Shown here: one piece after another, positions 8,382 through 16,767 of the stretch
How the letters are laid out: each line of letters begins with the position of its first letter
Numbering within the stretch: position 1 is the stretch's first letter
NCBI RefSeq assembly: GCF_039839275.1
Contig: NZ_JBDOQP010000002.1
Location: 1,178,001 to 1,242,000, forward strand
From: Aerobium sp039839275
Lineage (GTDB): Bacteria; Pseudomonadota; Alphaproteobacteria; Rhizobiales; Rhizobiaceae
Length of the DNA: 64,000 nt
Reading direction: 5' to 3'
Made by a program: the position numbers and the translations under genes
Notes under the pieces: model-generated
The model's input: only the letters and a program-made list of their open reading frames with translations
Told to the model about the DNA's origin: nothing
Databases searched by the model: none

Positions 8382-10835
8382 CTATTCCGCTGCCACCCGG
8401 AAGCCTTCGGGCACGATCGGAAAGTGGCAGATCACGGTCGTGCCCTTGCCGACACCGGACTGGATCTCGACCGAACCACCATGGAGTTCTACGAAGCTCT
8501 TGACGATGGCAAGCCCGAGGCCGGCGCCGCGATGGCGGCCGCCATTGGTGCGCGGCTCGAAGCGGCGGAAGATCGTGTCGATGATGTCGTCGGGAATGCC
8601 AGGGCCATCGTCATGGACGGAGAAGACGAGTCCGGACGGATTGCGCGCACACGCCAATACGATCGTCGAGCCTTCAGGTGCGTAGTTGGCCGCGTTGCTG
8701 AGCAGGTTGAACAGAATCTGGCGCACCCGGTTCTCGTCGGCGTGAAAGGTGTCGGGGGCATTTGCCAGCTCGATATTCAGGCCTATGCCATGCTCGCGAA
8801 GCCGCTCGGCGACAAGCTCGGCGGCGGACTTCACGGTTCGTTCGACCGCGACCTCGCTGATCTCGAGTTCCATGATGCCCGCGTCCACCGTCGCCAGGTC
8901 GAGGATGTCGTCGACGATCGTCTCGAGCTCCGACGAAGATGAGGCGATGTGGTCGACATAGTCGCGCTGGCGCTCGTTGAGCGGACCGGTGGTCTCCTGC
9001 GCCAGCAGTTCGGTGAAGCCGATAATGTTGGTCAGCGGCGAGCGAAGCTCGTAGGAGACATGCTGGACGAAGTCGTTCTTGAGCTGGTCGGCGCGTTCGA
9101 GCGCCTCGTTCTTGTCCTTCAGCATGCGTTCGACATTGACGCTGTCGGTGACGTCGACGAATGTCGTCATCAGTTGGCCGTTCGGCAGATAGATCACGGC
9201 GTAGCGCAGCACCGAGCCATCGTTGAGTTCGACCTGTCCGCGGCCATCGCGCCTGTCGTCGTCAAAGCCGGTCGCCGCTCCCGCAAGCTCGCCCCACGGG
9301 CTGACCCGTGCAAGCGTCTGGCAGGCGGCCTTGATGACCGAGATGTGGGTGCCGGCTTTGACCAGCCCTTCCGGCATTCCCCAAAGGTTGCTGAATGCCG
9401 GATTGGACAGGCGGACGCGTCCGTCGGGGCCGAACACTGCGACGCCTTCGGCCAGATTGTCGAGCGTGACGCCCTGGACGCGGACCGCGGTGTTGTAGCG
9501 GCTTTCCAGGTTGATCTTCTCGGTCAGGTTCTCGAACACCCAGGTCACGCCGCCTTTGGGGCTCGGATTGCCGACGACGCGCAGCGTCTGGCCGTCAGGC
9601 AGGTGCCAGAGATGCTCCTGCGGCTCGACGGCGCGGTAGGCGGCCAGCAGTTTCTCCTTCCAGCTGCGCCATTCCGGCTGCTCGGCAAGCCGGCCCTCGC
9701 TGCGAAGTCGATCGAGCAGCAGGGTGTTGTCCGGCGCGCTCGACAGAAATGCCACGTCGAGTTCCCAAAGCTTCTGGAATGCCTGGTTGAAGAAGCGGAG
9801 CTTCTGATCCGTGTCGAAGATTGCGACGGCGGTGTTGAGCTGATCGAGCGTATCGGCATGGCTTTGCACCATGCGCTCATATTCCTCGCGAATGCCCTGG
9901 ATTTCGCTGATGTCGCAGGCGACTCCCGCCGAGCCCTGGCCGATGGCGAAATCGGCCACGGAGAAGATGCGGCGGTCGCCATCGATGACGGTTGAGAGGT
10001 TCTGCGTGAAGACCGGGCTTGCCAGATGGTTCTGGGCGATCTGTTCCCGCGCCACCGTACCGAACAATTCCCGGCCCTGGCTGAGCGCGTCACGCGGCGA
10101 TGCAGCTTCGACCGCCGATGCGTAGGCCTGGTTGACCCATTGCAAGGTGCCCTCTGCGCCGCGCATCCAGGCCGGCATCTTCAGTGTGTCGAGAAGGCCC
10201 AGCAACAGTGCATTCTCGTCGGCAAGGCGTCGCTGTTCGAGCTGCATCTCGGCATGCTCGCGCCGCGTCTCGCTCAATGACAGGAAGCGCACGGCGACAT
10301 GGTTTGCCACCGCCCTGCCCTGCGCCTCGAGATAGACGCCGCGACTTGTCTGGAGGATCAGGTCGAACGGCCGGCGCTCTTCGCGCAGCGCGATGATCGC
10401 CCGCTCGATCTGGGCAGCGCAGCGCGGCGCAAGCCATTTGCCGAAGGCGAGGAAGGTGGCGCGGTCTTCCGGCGCCTCGGCCGGTGCGAGGGTTCCGACC
10501 AGTTCCGGCTTTCGTTCCTCATTGAACCAGACAACTACCCGCTGGTCCTTGAGATTGAGAAGTGCGTCCGAACGCTGCAGCGCGCCGTCGAGATCGGCGA
10601 CGCGCTCGCGCAGTTGAACATTCTCGGCGGCGGTGCGTCCGCGCTCGCGGATCATCAGGATCGCCGAAAGCATGGCGGCACATGTAATGCCGAGGAACAG
10701 AGCAAGCTGGATGACGTCGGTGGTGGCGAGAGAGATACGGTCGAAGAAGCGCATCATCCCGTCCTGCTGGGCGAGCGCGCTGCCCGGCCATATGGCGGCG
10801 ATGAAGCCGCTGGTGCGCAAGGCAGTCCGCCTCAT
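8382..10835 (-). CDS. divL: DivL-type PAS sensor kinase with Tyr replacing the phospho-acceptor His
   Basis: 817 residues from the ATG at 10835: a short hydrophobic N-terminus (ending about ALAQQ), a second membrane segment (VIQLALFLGITCAAMLSAI), a coiled coil, several PAS-like domains and a kinase core. The H-box reads HVSYELRSPLTN, so Tyr595 (codon at 9051-9053) occupies the usual histidine position, the hallmark of DivL. The ATP-binding boxes look intact (NLLSNAANYAPEG, DDGPGIP, GAGLGLAIV). In Caulobacter, DivL binds DivK-phosphate and modulates CckA and so CtrA. The frame opens further upstream to 11024, but the residues before 10835 look non-coding; the ribosome-binding site at 10835 is weak, so the exact start is uncertain. 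First gene of the divL-addA operon. Confidence 0.88.
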   Translation of the reverse strand: MRRTALRTSGFIAAIWPGSALAQQDGMMRFFDRISLATTDVIQLALFLGITCAAMLSAILMIRERGRTAAENVQLRERVADLDGALQRSDALLNLKDQRVVVWFNEERKPELVGTLAPAEAPEDRATFLAFGKWLAPRCAAQIERAIIALREERRPFDLILQTSRGVYLEAQGRAVANHVAVRFLSLSETRREHAEMQLEQRRLADENALLLGLLDTLKMPAWMRGAEGTLQWVNQAYASAVEAASPRDALSQGRELFGTVAREQIAQNHLASPVFTQNLSTVIDGDRRIFSVADFAIGQGSAGVACDISEIQGIREEYERMVQSHADTLDQLNTAVAIFDTDQKLRFFNQAFQKLWELDVAFLSSAPDNTLLLDRLRSEGRLAEQPEWRSWKEKLLAAYRAVEPQEHLWHLPDGQTLRVVGNPSPKGGVTWVFENLTEKINLESRYNTAVRVQGVTLDNLAEGVAVFGPDGRVRLSNPAFSNLWGMPEGLVKAGTHISVIKAACQTLARVSPWGELAGAATGFDDDRRDGRGQVELNDGSVLRYAVIYLPNGQLMTTFVDVTDSVNVERMLKDKNEALERADQLKNDFVQHVSYELRSPLTNIIGFTELLAQETTGPLNERQRDYVDHIASSSSELETIVDDILDLATVDAGIMELEISEVAVERTVKSAAELVAERLREHGIGLNIELANAPDTFHADENRVRQILFNLLSNAANYAPEGSTIVLACARNPSGLVFSVHDDGPGIPDDIIDTIFRRFEPRTNGGRHRGAGLGLAIVKSFVELHGGSVEIQSGVGKGTTVICHFPIVPEGFRVAAE

Positions 10836-11142
10836 GCATGGAACGGACGCGCGGTGCGCCCACTGCGGGTTCTTCGAATCCACCCGGCTCCCGGCGCCGG
10901 TTTTACCCGCATCCAGTGGGTCAGCCCCTGGCATGTCCAACAGTCCTCTCCGCCGCACAGGCGCTTCAACGACGCCCTGAAAAGGACGCGCCCCATGATG
11001 GTCTCCCCTGACCGGGGGCGTCACGAATCAGACCACTGTACCGTGCGACCGAATCGTCGTGAAGGCGAATGGCGCGCAAAAAAATAAGCCGGACGAAAGT
11101 CAATCGTCCGGCCTCTATATTTTGTGTCTACTGGTTAATAAA
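10836..11142. other. Intergenic region between ahcY and divL
   Basis: About 307 bp with no convincing gene. It holds the ahcY terminator at its right side and, by position, the promoter of the divL operon. GANTC sites occur at 10876, 11025 and 11051, about what chance allows plus one or two; methylation-controlled transcription of divL is possible but not shown. An upstream extension of the divL frame runs through the left part but lacks family-like sequence. Confidence 0.6.
11078..11112 (-). terminator. Rho-independent terminator of ahcY
   Basis: A perfect 9-bp stem (GCCGGACGA / TCGTCCGGC, 11088-11096 with 11104-11112) and a 7-nt loop. On the minus strand it is followed by TTA and a run of seven T (11078-11084). 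It lies 31 bp past the ahcY stop and separates ahcY from divL. Confidence 0.92.
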
Positions 11143-12540
11143 TCAGTAGCGGTAGTGTTCGGGCTTGAAGGGACCCTGCTGGGTCACGCCGATATAGCTG
11201 GCCTGCTCGTCGGACAGCTCGGTCAGCTTGGCACCGACCTTGGCCAGATGCAGGCGAGCGACCTTCTCGTCGAGATGCTTGGGAAGCACGTAGACCTGGT
11301 TCTGGTACTGCTCGCCCTTGGTCCAGAGTTCGATCTGCGCCAGAACCTGATTGGTGAACGAGGCGGACATGACGAAGCTCGGATGGCCGGTGGCATTGCC
11401 CAGATTGAGCAGGCGGCCCTCCGACAACAGGATGATGCGCTTGGAATCGGGGAACTCGATCAGATCGACCTGCGGCTTGACGTTGTTCCACTTCAGATTG
11501 CGCAGAGCCTCGACCTGGATCTCGTTGTCGAAGTGGCCGATGTTGCCGACAATCGCCATGTCCTTCATCTTGCGCATGTGGTCGATCGTGATGACGTCCT
11601 TGTTGCCGGTCGTCGTGATGATGATGTCGGCCGATGATGCAGCGTCCTCCAGCGTGACGACCTCGAAGCCGTCCATGGCGGCCTGAAGCGCGCAGATCGG
11701 GTCGATCTCTGTCACCTTGACGCGCGCGCCCGCGCCACGCAGCGACGCAGCCGAGCCCTTGCCGACATCGCCATAGCCGCAGACCACGGCGACCTTGCCG
11801 GCCATCATCGTGTCGGTGGCGCGGCGGATGCCGTCGACCAGCGATTCCTTGCAGCCATACTTGTTGTCGAACTTGGACTTAGTGACCGAGTCGTTGACGT
11901 TGATCGCCGGGAAGGGCAGCAGGCCCTTCTTCTGCAACTGGTAGAGCCGGTTGACACCGGTGGTCGTCTCCTCGGTGACGCCCTTGATCGCCTCGCGCTG
12001 CTTGGTGAAGAAGCCCGGGGTTGCCTCCATGCGCTTCCTGATCTGGGCGAAGAGGATTTCCTCTTCCTCGTTGCCCGGCTTCGACAGCACGTCCTCGCCA
12101 GCCTCGGCGCGGGCGCCGATCAGGATGTACATGGTGGCGTCGCCACCATCATCGAGGATCATGTTCGACTGGCCGCCATCGGCCCACTGGAAGATGCGGT
12201 CGGTGTAGTCCCAATACTGGGTCAGCGTCTCGCCCTTGACGGCGAACACAGGCGTGCCGGTCGCGGCGATCGCGGCGGCGGCATGATCCTGCGTGGAGAA
12301 AATGTTGCAGGAGGCCCAGCGCACTTCCGCGCCCAGCGCCTGCAGCGTCTCGATCAGAACCGCAGTCTGGATCGTCATATGCAGCGAACCCGTGATGCGG
12401 GCGCCCTTGAGCGGCTTGGTCGTGCCGAACTCTTCGCGGCTGGCCATCAGGCCCGGCATTTCCGTTTCCGCGATCTCGATTTCCTTGCGTCCCCAGTCCG
12501 CAAGCCCAATGTCCGCAACGATATAGTCCTGGCCGCTCAT
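11143..12540 (-). CDS. ahcY: Adenosylhomocysteinase (S-adenosyl-L-homocysteine hydrolase)
   Basis: 465 residues, the normal size of the alphaproteobacterial enzyme. It splits S-adenosylhomocysteine to adenosine and homocysteine in the cytosol, relieving inhibition of methyltransferases. Visible marks are the N-terminal YIVADIGLADWGRKEI, the NAD-binding stretch VVCGYGDVGKGSAASLRGAGA and the C-terminal GPFKPEHYRY. The ATG at 12540 begins MSGQDYIVADI as in homologues; the open frame continues 82 codons upstream through non-coding sequence and is rejected. A strong palindrome lies about 105 bp upstream and a terminator just downstream, so the gene is probably transcribed on its own. Confidence 0.97.
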   Translation of the reverse strand: MSGQDYIVADIGLADWGRKEIEIAETEMPGLMASREEFGTTKPLKGARITGSLHMTIQTAVLIETLQALGAEVRWASCNIFSTQDHAAAAIAATGTPVFAVKGETLTQYWDYTDRIFQWADGGQSNMILDDGGDATMYILIGARAEAGEDVLSKPGNEEEEILFAQIRKRMEATPGFFTKQREAIKGVTEETTTGVNRLYQLQKKGLLPFPAINVNDSVTKSKFDNKYGCKESLVDGIRRATDTMMAGKVAVVCGYGDVGKGSAASLRGAGARVKVTEIDPICALQAAMDGFEVVTLEDAASSADIIITTTGNKDVITIDHMRKMKDMAIVGNIGHFDNEIQVEALRNLKWNNVKPQVDLIEFPDSKRIILLSEGRLLNLGNATGHPSFVMSASFTNQVLAQIELWTKGEQYQNQVYVLPKHLDEKVARLHLAKVGAKLTELSDEQASYIGVTQQGPFKPEHYRY

Positions 12541-12646
12541 GCCGTGTGCTCCCAATCCGATGAATCCGTCCGAGCCGCGTTCCGCCTGGAACGGGCATGC
12601 ATATGGCGCTGCCGAGTAGCAGAAATGCGCCGATTCAGCAATCCAT

Positions 12647-12662
12647 ATAAAGAAATCTTTAT
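12647..12662. promoter_or_regulatory. 16-bp palindrome upstream of ahcY, candidate SahR-type operator
   Basis: ATAAAGA-AA-TCTTTAT is a perfect inverted repeat with 7-nt arms. It stands between ptsH and ahcY, 107 bp before the ahcY ATG, in a local AT-rich island. SahR, an ArsR-family regulator that senses S-adenosylhomocysteine, controls ahcY-type genes in proteobacteria through ATAAAGA-like palindromes as I recall them. The regulator assignment is an inference; the palindrome itself is plain. Confidence 0.6.
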
Positions 12663-12689
12663 TCGTGCATGTCGGAAGACTGCTTCGCG

Positions 12690-12989
12690 TCAGCAATCCT
12701 CGCCGAAGCGGCAGGAGACGAGCTCCTCCAGCGCGGCCATGACCGAGGCGGCCTGCGGCCCGCGCGCCGAGACTGAAATCGCGCAACCGGGGCTCGCCGC
12801 CAGCATCATCAGCCCCATGATCGAGGTGCCCCCGACCTTGACGCCATCCTTCTCGACCTCGACGGCCGCGTCGTAGCTGGCCGCGATCTGCACAAACTTG
12901 GCCGAGGCGCGGGCGTGCAGGCCGCGCTTGTTGACGATCATGAGTTCCTTGCGGATCGTTTCAGTATCGGGTGCGGCTGCGTCGTTCAT
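12690..12989 (-). CDS. ptsH: HPr-family phosphocarrier protein (NPr) of the regulatory PTS
   Basis: 99 residues. His25 in GLHARASAKF is the phospho-acceptor on the PEP-dependent route; Ser56 in GGTSIMGLMML matches the site phosphorylated by HPr kinase. It relays phosphate from EI-Ntr to the EIIA proteins; rhizobia lack the sugar-transporting PTS, so the role is regulatory, in carbon, nitrogen and potassium balance. Its ATG overlaps the manX stop (ATGA). The kinase gene hprK lies a little upstream, making Ser phosphorylation likely. Confidence 0.95.
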   Translation of the reverse strand: MNDAAAPDTETIRKELMIVNKRGLHARASAKFVQIAASYDAAVEVEKDGVKVGGTSIMGLMMLAASPGCAISVSARGPQAASVMAALEELVSCRFGEDC

Positions 12990-13387
12990 TTTCCTGCCAG
13001 AAGCTGGCTCGCCACATTGATGTATTTGCGCCCCGCCATCTGGGCCTGCTGCAGCGCCGTCTCCATGTCGCCGCCGGCGCGCACGCTTGTCAACTTGATA
13101 AGCATCGGCAGGTTCACACCGGCGATGACCTCGACCTTGCCCGCGCTCATGACGGATATTGCAAGGTTGGAGGGGGTGCCGCCGAACATGTCGGTGAGAA
13201 TGATTACGCCGGTCCCGCTGTCGGCGCGGGTCACGGCGTCGACGATATCGGTGCGGCGCTGCTCCATGTCGTCGTCGGCGCCGATCGAAACCGTCTCGAA
13301 CTTTTCCTGCGGTCCGACAACATGCTCCACCGCATGGCGAAACTCTTCAGCCAGACGGCCATGAGTCACGAGAACAAGGCCGATCAT
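12986..13387 (-). CDS. manX: PTS EIIA component, mannose/fructose class (ManX-like)
   Basis: 133 residues from the ATG at 13387 (MIGLVLVTHGRLAEEF). A GTG four codons upstream is possible, but the family begins MIGLVLVTHG and a GGGGTGG stretch sits about 8 nt before the ATG. His9 in VTHG is the expected phosphorylation site. The middle motif ILTDMFGGTPSNLA is typical of EIIA-Man. No permease components are nearby, as in other rhizobia, so it probably acts as a regulatory end-acceptor of NPr phosphate. Co-transcribed and overlapping with ptsH. Confidence 0.93.
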   Translation of the reverse strand: MIGLVLVTHGRLAEEFRHAVEHVVGPQEKFETVSIGADDDMEQRRTDIVDAVTRADSGTGVIILTDMFGGTPSNLAISVMSAGKVEVIAGVNLPMLIKLTSVRAGGDMETALQQAQMAGRKYINVASQLLAGK

Positions 13388-13696
13388 ACGGCAGGCCACC
13401 CCGTTGGACGCAAAATGCGGCGTTTTGACGGATCTGCATCCTGCGCGCTATCCACGGACCGGCACATGCGGCCCGTCTCGGCATTGTCAGAACTGGTCAC
13501 TTGCCACTCCCGTCACGCTTGTCAGGTACGATCCGGCCTGCCCCCCCGGCATCCCTGCCGGCAATCGACCATCGGTCGGGGCAAGGCGACAAGGGCGCTA
13601 TCTTGTCAGCGGTTTGGCCTTTGACAAGCCCCAATCTTCAGAGCAACACGCCAAATTGACGCATGGAGCCGTCCAATGAGGCCGTTGCACGGCTGC
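13388..13696. promoter_or_regulatory. hprK-manX intergenic region with an inverted repeat
   Basis: 309 bp without a gene. It should hold the manX-ptsH promoter. An exact inverted repeat, CTTGTCA (13602-13608) and TGACAAG (13622-13628), is separated by 13 nt and could be an operator or a weak hairpin. I see no T-run to make it a terminator and no recognisable RNA gene. Confidence 0.4.
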
Positions 13697-14149
13697 TCAT
13701 CGACATCCAAGCGTCGACCGAACCCATGAGGTGATCGCCTGAGTGGCGGCGATTGTGCCGCGTTCCGCAATGTCGAGCCTTGGCAGATCGACACCCAGGA
13801 TCGTCTCCATCTCATCGCCGCGATAGCGGGGCGCGGCTTCCGCGTCCACCAGCGCGACGACGCCGTCGATGACGGCGCGGCCCTCGTGCGCGACGGGGGA
13901 CGGTCCAAAACCCCAAACTTCGACGAGGCCGGCAATGCTGTGCGGGACCGAGGCCACGAGCCGGCCATGCCGCACGTCGACCCAGACCCGGTCGTCGGCC
14001 ACCAGCGCGGCAAAGACGTGCCTGTTGCGATGGTGATCGAGAATCGCAAGCGCCAGCGTCGACTTTCCGGCGCCAGAGCGTCCGGTGACGAGCAGCCCGG
14101 CCGTGCCAACCACCAGCGCCGTCGCATGGAGATTGACGGGCTGTACCAT
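13697..14149 (-). CDS. hprK: HPr kinase/phosphorylase, short alphaproteobacterial form
   Basis: 150 residues with Walker A GRSGAGKST (23-31), followed by ALVADDRVWVDVRHGRL and RGDEMETILGVDLPRLDI typical of the HprK catalytic domain. It lacks the N-terminal domain of Firmicutes HprK, as is normal in alphaproteobacteria. It phosphorylates and dephosphorylates the regulatory serine of HPr. The ATG at 14149 overlaps the chvG stop as TGATG; a GTG one codon earlier is also possible. Its coupling to chvG ties envelope/acid-stress signalling to the PTS. Confidence 0.93.
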   Translation of the reverse strand: MVQPVNLHATALVVGTAGLLVTGRSGAGKSTLALAILDHHRNRHVFAALVADDRVWVDVRHGRLVASVPHSIAGLVEVWGFGPSPVAHEGRAVIDGVVALVDAEAAPRYRGDEMETILGVDLPRLDIAERGTIAATQAITSWVRSTLGCR

Positions 14150-15930
14150 CACTTCTCGGCGGGAAGCGTCATGACGAACCGCGCACCGCGAAAATCGCCG
14201 GGCTTGCTGCCGGGGATGTTTTCCGCCGTCAGCCGGCCGCCATGTGCTTCGACGATCTGGCGGCTGATCGACAGTCCGAGCCCCGAATTCTGGCCGAATG
14301 CCTCGCCGGCCGGCCGGTCGGTGTAGAAGCGCTCGAAGATGCGTTCGATCGAATCAACGCGGATGCCGGGACCGTTGTCGTCGACGGCGACGACCACGTG
14401 GCGCGGGAGGCGCGAGAGGCTGATGGTGATCCGCCCACCGACTTCCGGAGCAAAGGAGCGCCCATTCTCGATCAGGTTCGTCAGCACCTGCCCCAGCCGC
14501 AAATCGTGGCCCGAAACGTAGAAATCGCGCGCCTGATGCTCCTTCTTGTCGATCTGGACCACGATCTCGGCGGATTTCTTCTTCTGGCGCCCGGTGCCGC
14601 GTGAGGCTTCGGCAAGATCCGTTACCAGTTTGAGGAGATCGACACGCGAGGCATCGTCGCGCGCGAGCTCGGCGTCGAGGCGAGAGGCGTCGGAGATGTC
14701 CGTGATCAGCCTGTCGAGACGGCGCACGTCGTGCTGGATCACCTCCATCAGCCGCTCACGCGAGTGTTCGTTCTTGGCAAGCGGCAGGGTCTCGACGGCG
14801 CTGCGCAGCGATGTCAGCGGGTTCTTCAGTTCATGCGAAACGTCGGCTGCGAAACTCTCGATCGCTTCGATGCGGGCGTAGAGCGCGTTCGTCATGTCGC
14901 GCAGCGCGACCGAAAGATTGCCGATCTCATCCTGGCGATCGGAAAAGTCGGGGATCTCCTCCCTGCTCCTGACACCGCGCCGCACGCGGATCGCCGCGGC
15001 CGACAGCCGGCGCAACGGATTGGCGATCGTCGAGGCAAGCAGCATCGACAGGATCGCCGTGACCACGGCAGCGACGCCGAAGACGCGCAGAATGGCCCGG
15101 CGCTCGGCGGCGACGATGCGATCGATGTCGCCACCCTGGGTGGACAGCATCAGGGCGCCGAGAACGGCGCGGTAGCGCTGCACCGGAACCGCCACGGAGA
15201 CGATCTGCTCCCCCTGCTCGCTGACCCGGACAAGCGTCGCCGGGCTGCCCTGGAGCGCGCTGATCACTTCGGGAAACGCGGTTCCGCTGCCTCCAGGCTG
15301 TTCGCGATAGACGGGGAGGTCGGACCGGGTGAAGAAACCGAGGAAGAACTTCTCGACGCGCTTCCAGAAGCCCGGCTCCTCTTCCAGTACAGGCGGGAGC
15401 CCGTAGCGAAGGATCTGGCCGCGCGAATAGAGCTGGCGGGAATCGAGCAGCAGGCTGGCGTCGCGGTCGAAGATGCGCGCACGCGTCAGCGTCGGAGAGA
15501 TCAGACGCTGGAGGACCGGTGCCACCCGCTCCGGATTGATCGGGAAGTCGAGACTGTCCAGCTGACCTGACCCCGGAGCCAGGCTCTCGCCCGCCTGCAG
15601 CTCGAGCAACCGCTCGGGATCGATGGTGATCGCGTTGCTCTCGACGGTCGCGGAGGCGGCGATCGCACCAGCGATGATCTCGCCTTGCGTCATCAGGCTT
15701 TCGATGCGCGCCTGAACCAGGCCATCGCGGAACTGGTTGATGTAGAGGATGCCGACGACCATCACGCCCAGGGCCGCGAGGTTCAGAATGAGAATCCGGC
15801 GCGTCAGGCTCGAAAAGACGTAATTGCCCATCACGCGGCGGATGGGCAGCAGAACCCGCCCCGCCAGCCGGGAACCCGACCGGCCCGCCGATCGGGAATG
15901 CGTCAGGCGATTTTCGGTGTCTGCCGCCAC
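14149..15930 (-). CDS. chvG: ChvG (ExoS) sensor histidine kinase
   Basis: 593 residues: a membrane segment near 47-65, a periplasmic sensor region to about 280, a second membrane segment 281-303, HAMP (about 304-355), His366 in the H-box ADVSHELKNPLTSLRSA, then ATPase boxes (NLIENGRSFAPEVGG, DDNGPGIR, GLGLSISRQIVEAHGG). ChvG phosphorylates ChvI and controls acid response, exopolysaccharide and motility in Agrobacterium, Sinorhizobium and Brucella (BvrS). The GTG start at 15930 has AAAGG 9 nt upstream; an internal ATG at residue 34 is an alternative. It overlaps hprK. Confidence 0.95.
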   Translation of the reverse strand: MAADTENRLTHSRSAGRSGSRLAGRVLLPIRRVMGNYVFSSLTRRILILNLAALGVMVVGILYINQFRDGLVQARIESLMTQGEIIAGAIAASATVESNAITIDPERLLELQAGESLAPGSGQLDSLDFPINPERVAPVLQRLISPTLTRARIFDRDASLLLDSRQLYSRGQILRYGLPPVLEEEPGFWKRVEKFFLGFFTRSDLPVYREQPGGSGTAFPEVISALQGSPATLVRVSEQGEQIVSVAVPVQRYRAVLGALMLSTQGGDIDRIVAAERRAILRVFGVAAVVTAILSMLLASTIANPLRRLSAAAIRVRRGVRSREEIPDFSDRQDEIGNLSVALRDMTNALYARIEAIESFAADVSHELKNPLTSLRSAVETLPLAKNEHSRERLMEVIQHDVRRLDRLITDISDASRLDAELARDDASRVDLLKLVTDLAEASRGTGRQKKKSAEIVVQIDKKEHQARDFYVSGHDLRLGQVLTNLIENGRSFAPEVGGRITISLSRLPRHVVVAVDDNGPGIRVDSIERIFERFYTDRPAGEAFGQNSGLGLSISRQIVEAHGGRLTAENIPGSKPGDFRGARFVMTLPAEK

Positions 15931-16065
15931 GGGCTAGCGCCTTTCACCGCTGAGCGGTATCGGGTCCGCTCGTGCGGAGGCGGGTAGCGGAACAATGTCT
16001 TGGCCCCGTTGCGAACAGTCTCTGGCAGAACGTTTCCATCTCACCATGAAGCTCAGTTCAGGCTC

Positions 16066-16767
16066 TCACGCCTCGCGGAAGCGGTAGCCTACACCATACA
16101 GCGTTTCGATCATGTCGAAATCGTCATCGACCGACTTGAACTTCTTGCGCAGGCGCTTGATGTGGCTGTCGATTGTGCGATCGTCGACATAGACCTGCTC
16201 GTCATAGGCCGAATCCATCAGTGCGTCGCGGCTCTTGACCACCCCGGGGCGCTGCGCCAGCGAATGCAGGATGAGAAACTCGGTCACCGTCAGCGTTACC
16301 GGCTCGCCTTTCCATGTGCAGGTATGGCGCTCCTGATCCATCACCAGTTGCCCGCGCTCGAGCGAACGCGCCTGCTGTCCCGTCGGCTTGGCGCCGACCT
16401 CGCGCGCATTGGCGCGACGCATCACGGCGCGTACCCGCTCCACCAGCAGGCGCTGCGAGAATGGCTTCCGGATAAAGTCGTCCGCGCCCATCTTGAGGCC
16501 GAACAGTTCGTCGATCTCGTCATCCTTGGAGGTCAGGAAGATGACCGGCATGTCGCTCTTCTGCCGGAGCCGGCGCAACAGCTCCATGCCATCCATGCGC
16601 GGCATCTTGATGTCGAAGATGGCGAGGTTGGGCGGCCGCGCGACGAGTCCCTCGAGCGCGGAGGCCCCGTCCGTGTAGGTCTCGACACGATATCCTTCCG
16701 CTTCCAGCGCAATGGAAACGGATGTCAGGATATTGCGGTCGTCGTCGACCAGCGCGATCGTTGCCAT
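16066..16767 (-). CDS. chvI: ChvI response regulator (OmpR/PhoB family)
   Basis: 233 residues. Receiver domain with acidic cluster DDD (8-10), phospho-acceptor Asp52 (IFDIKMPRMDG) and conserved Lys in FIRKPFS; a C-terminal winged-helix domain (residues about 135-230) ends VETLYGVGYRFREA-like. The ATG at 16767 (MATIALVDDDRN) is preferred over one at 16785 because GGGAG lies 9 nt before it and homologues begin there. Partner of ChvG, separated by 135 bp. Homologous to BvrR of Brucella, a master regulator for host interaction. Confidence 0.96.
   Translation of the reverse strand: MATIALVDDDRNILTSVSIALEAEGYRVETYTDGASALEGLVARPPNLAIFDIKMPRMDGMELLRRLRQKSDMPVIFLTSKDDEIDELFGLKMGADDFIRKPFSQRLLVERVRAVMRRANAREVGAKPTGQQARSLERGQLVMDQERHTCTWKGEPVTLTVTEFLILHSLAQRPGVVKSRDALMDSAYDEQVYVDDRTIDSHIKRLRKKFKSVDDDFDMIETLYGVGYRFREA

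Noticed and set aside
11025..11055. GANTC sites upstream of divL as evidence of CcrM control
   Set aside because: Three in 307 bp is close to what base composition predicts; not enough to claim regulation.
12541..12786. 82-codon N-terminal extension of AhcY
   Set aside because: It would cover the palindrome and intergenic island and does not resemble AhcY; homologues start MSGQDYIV-like.
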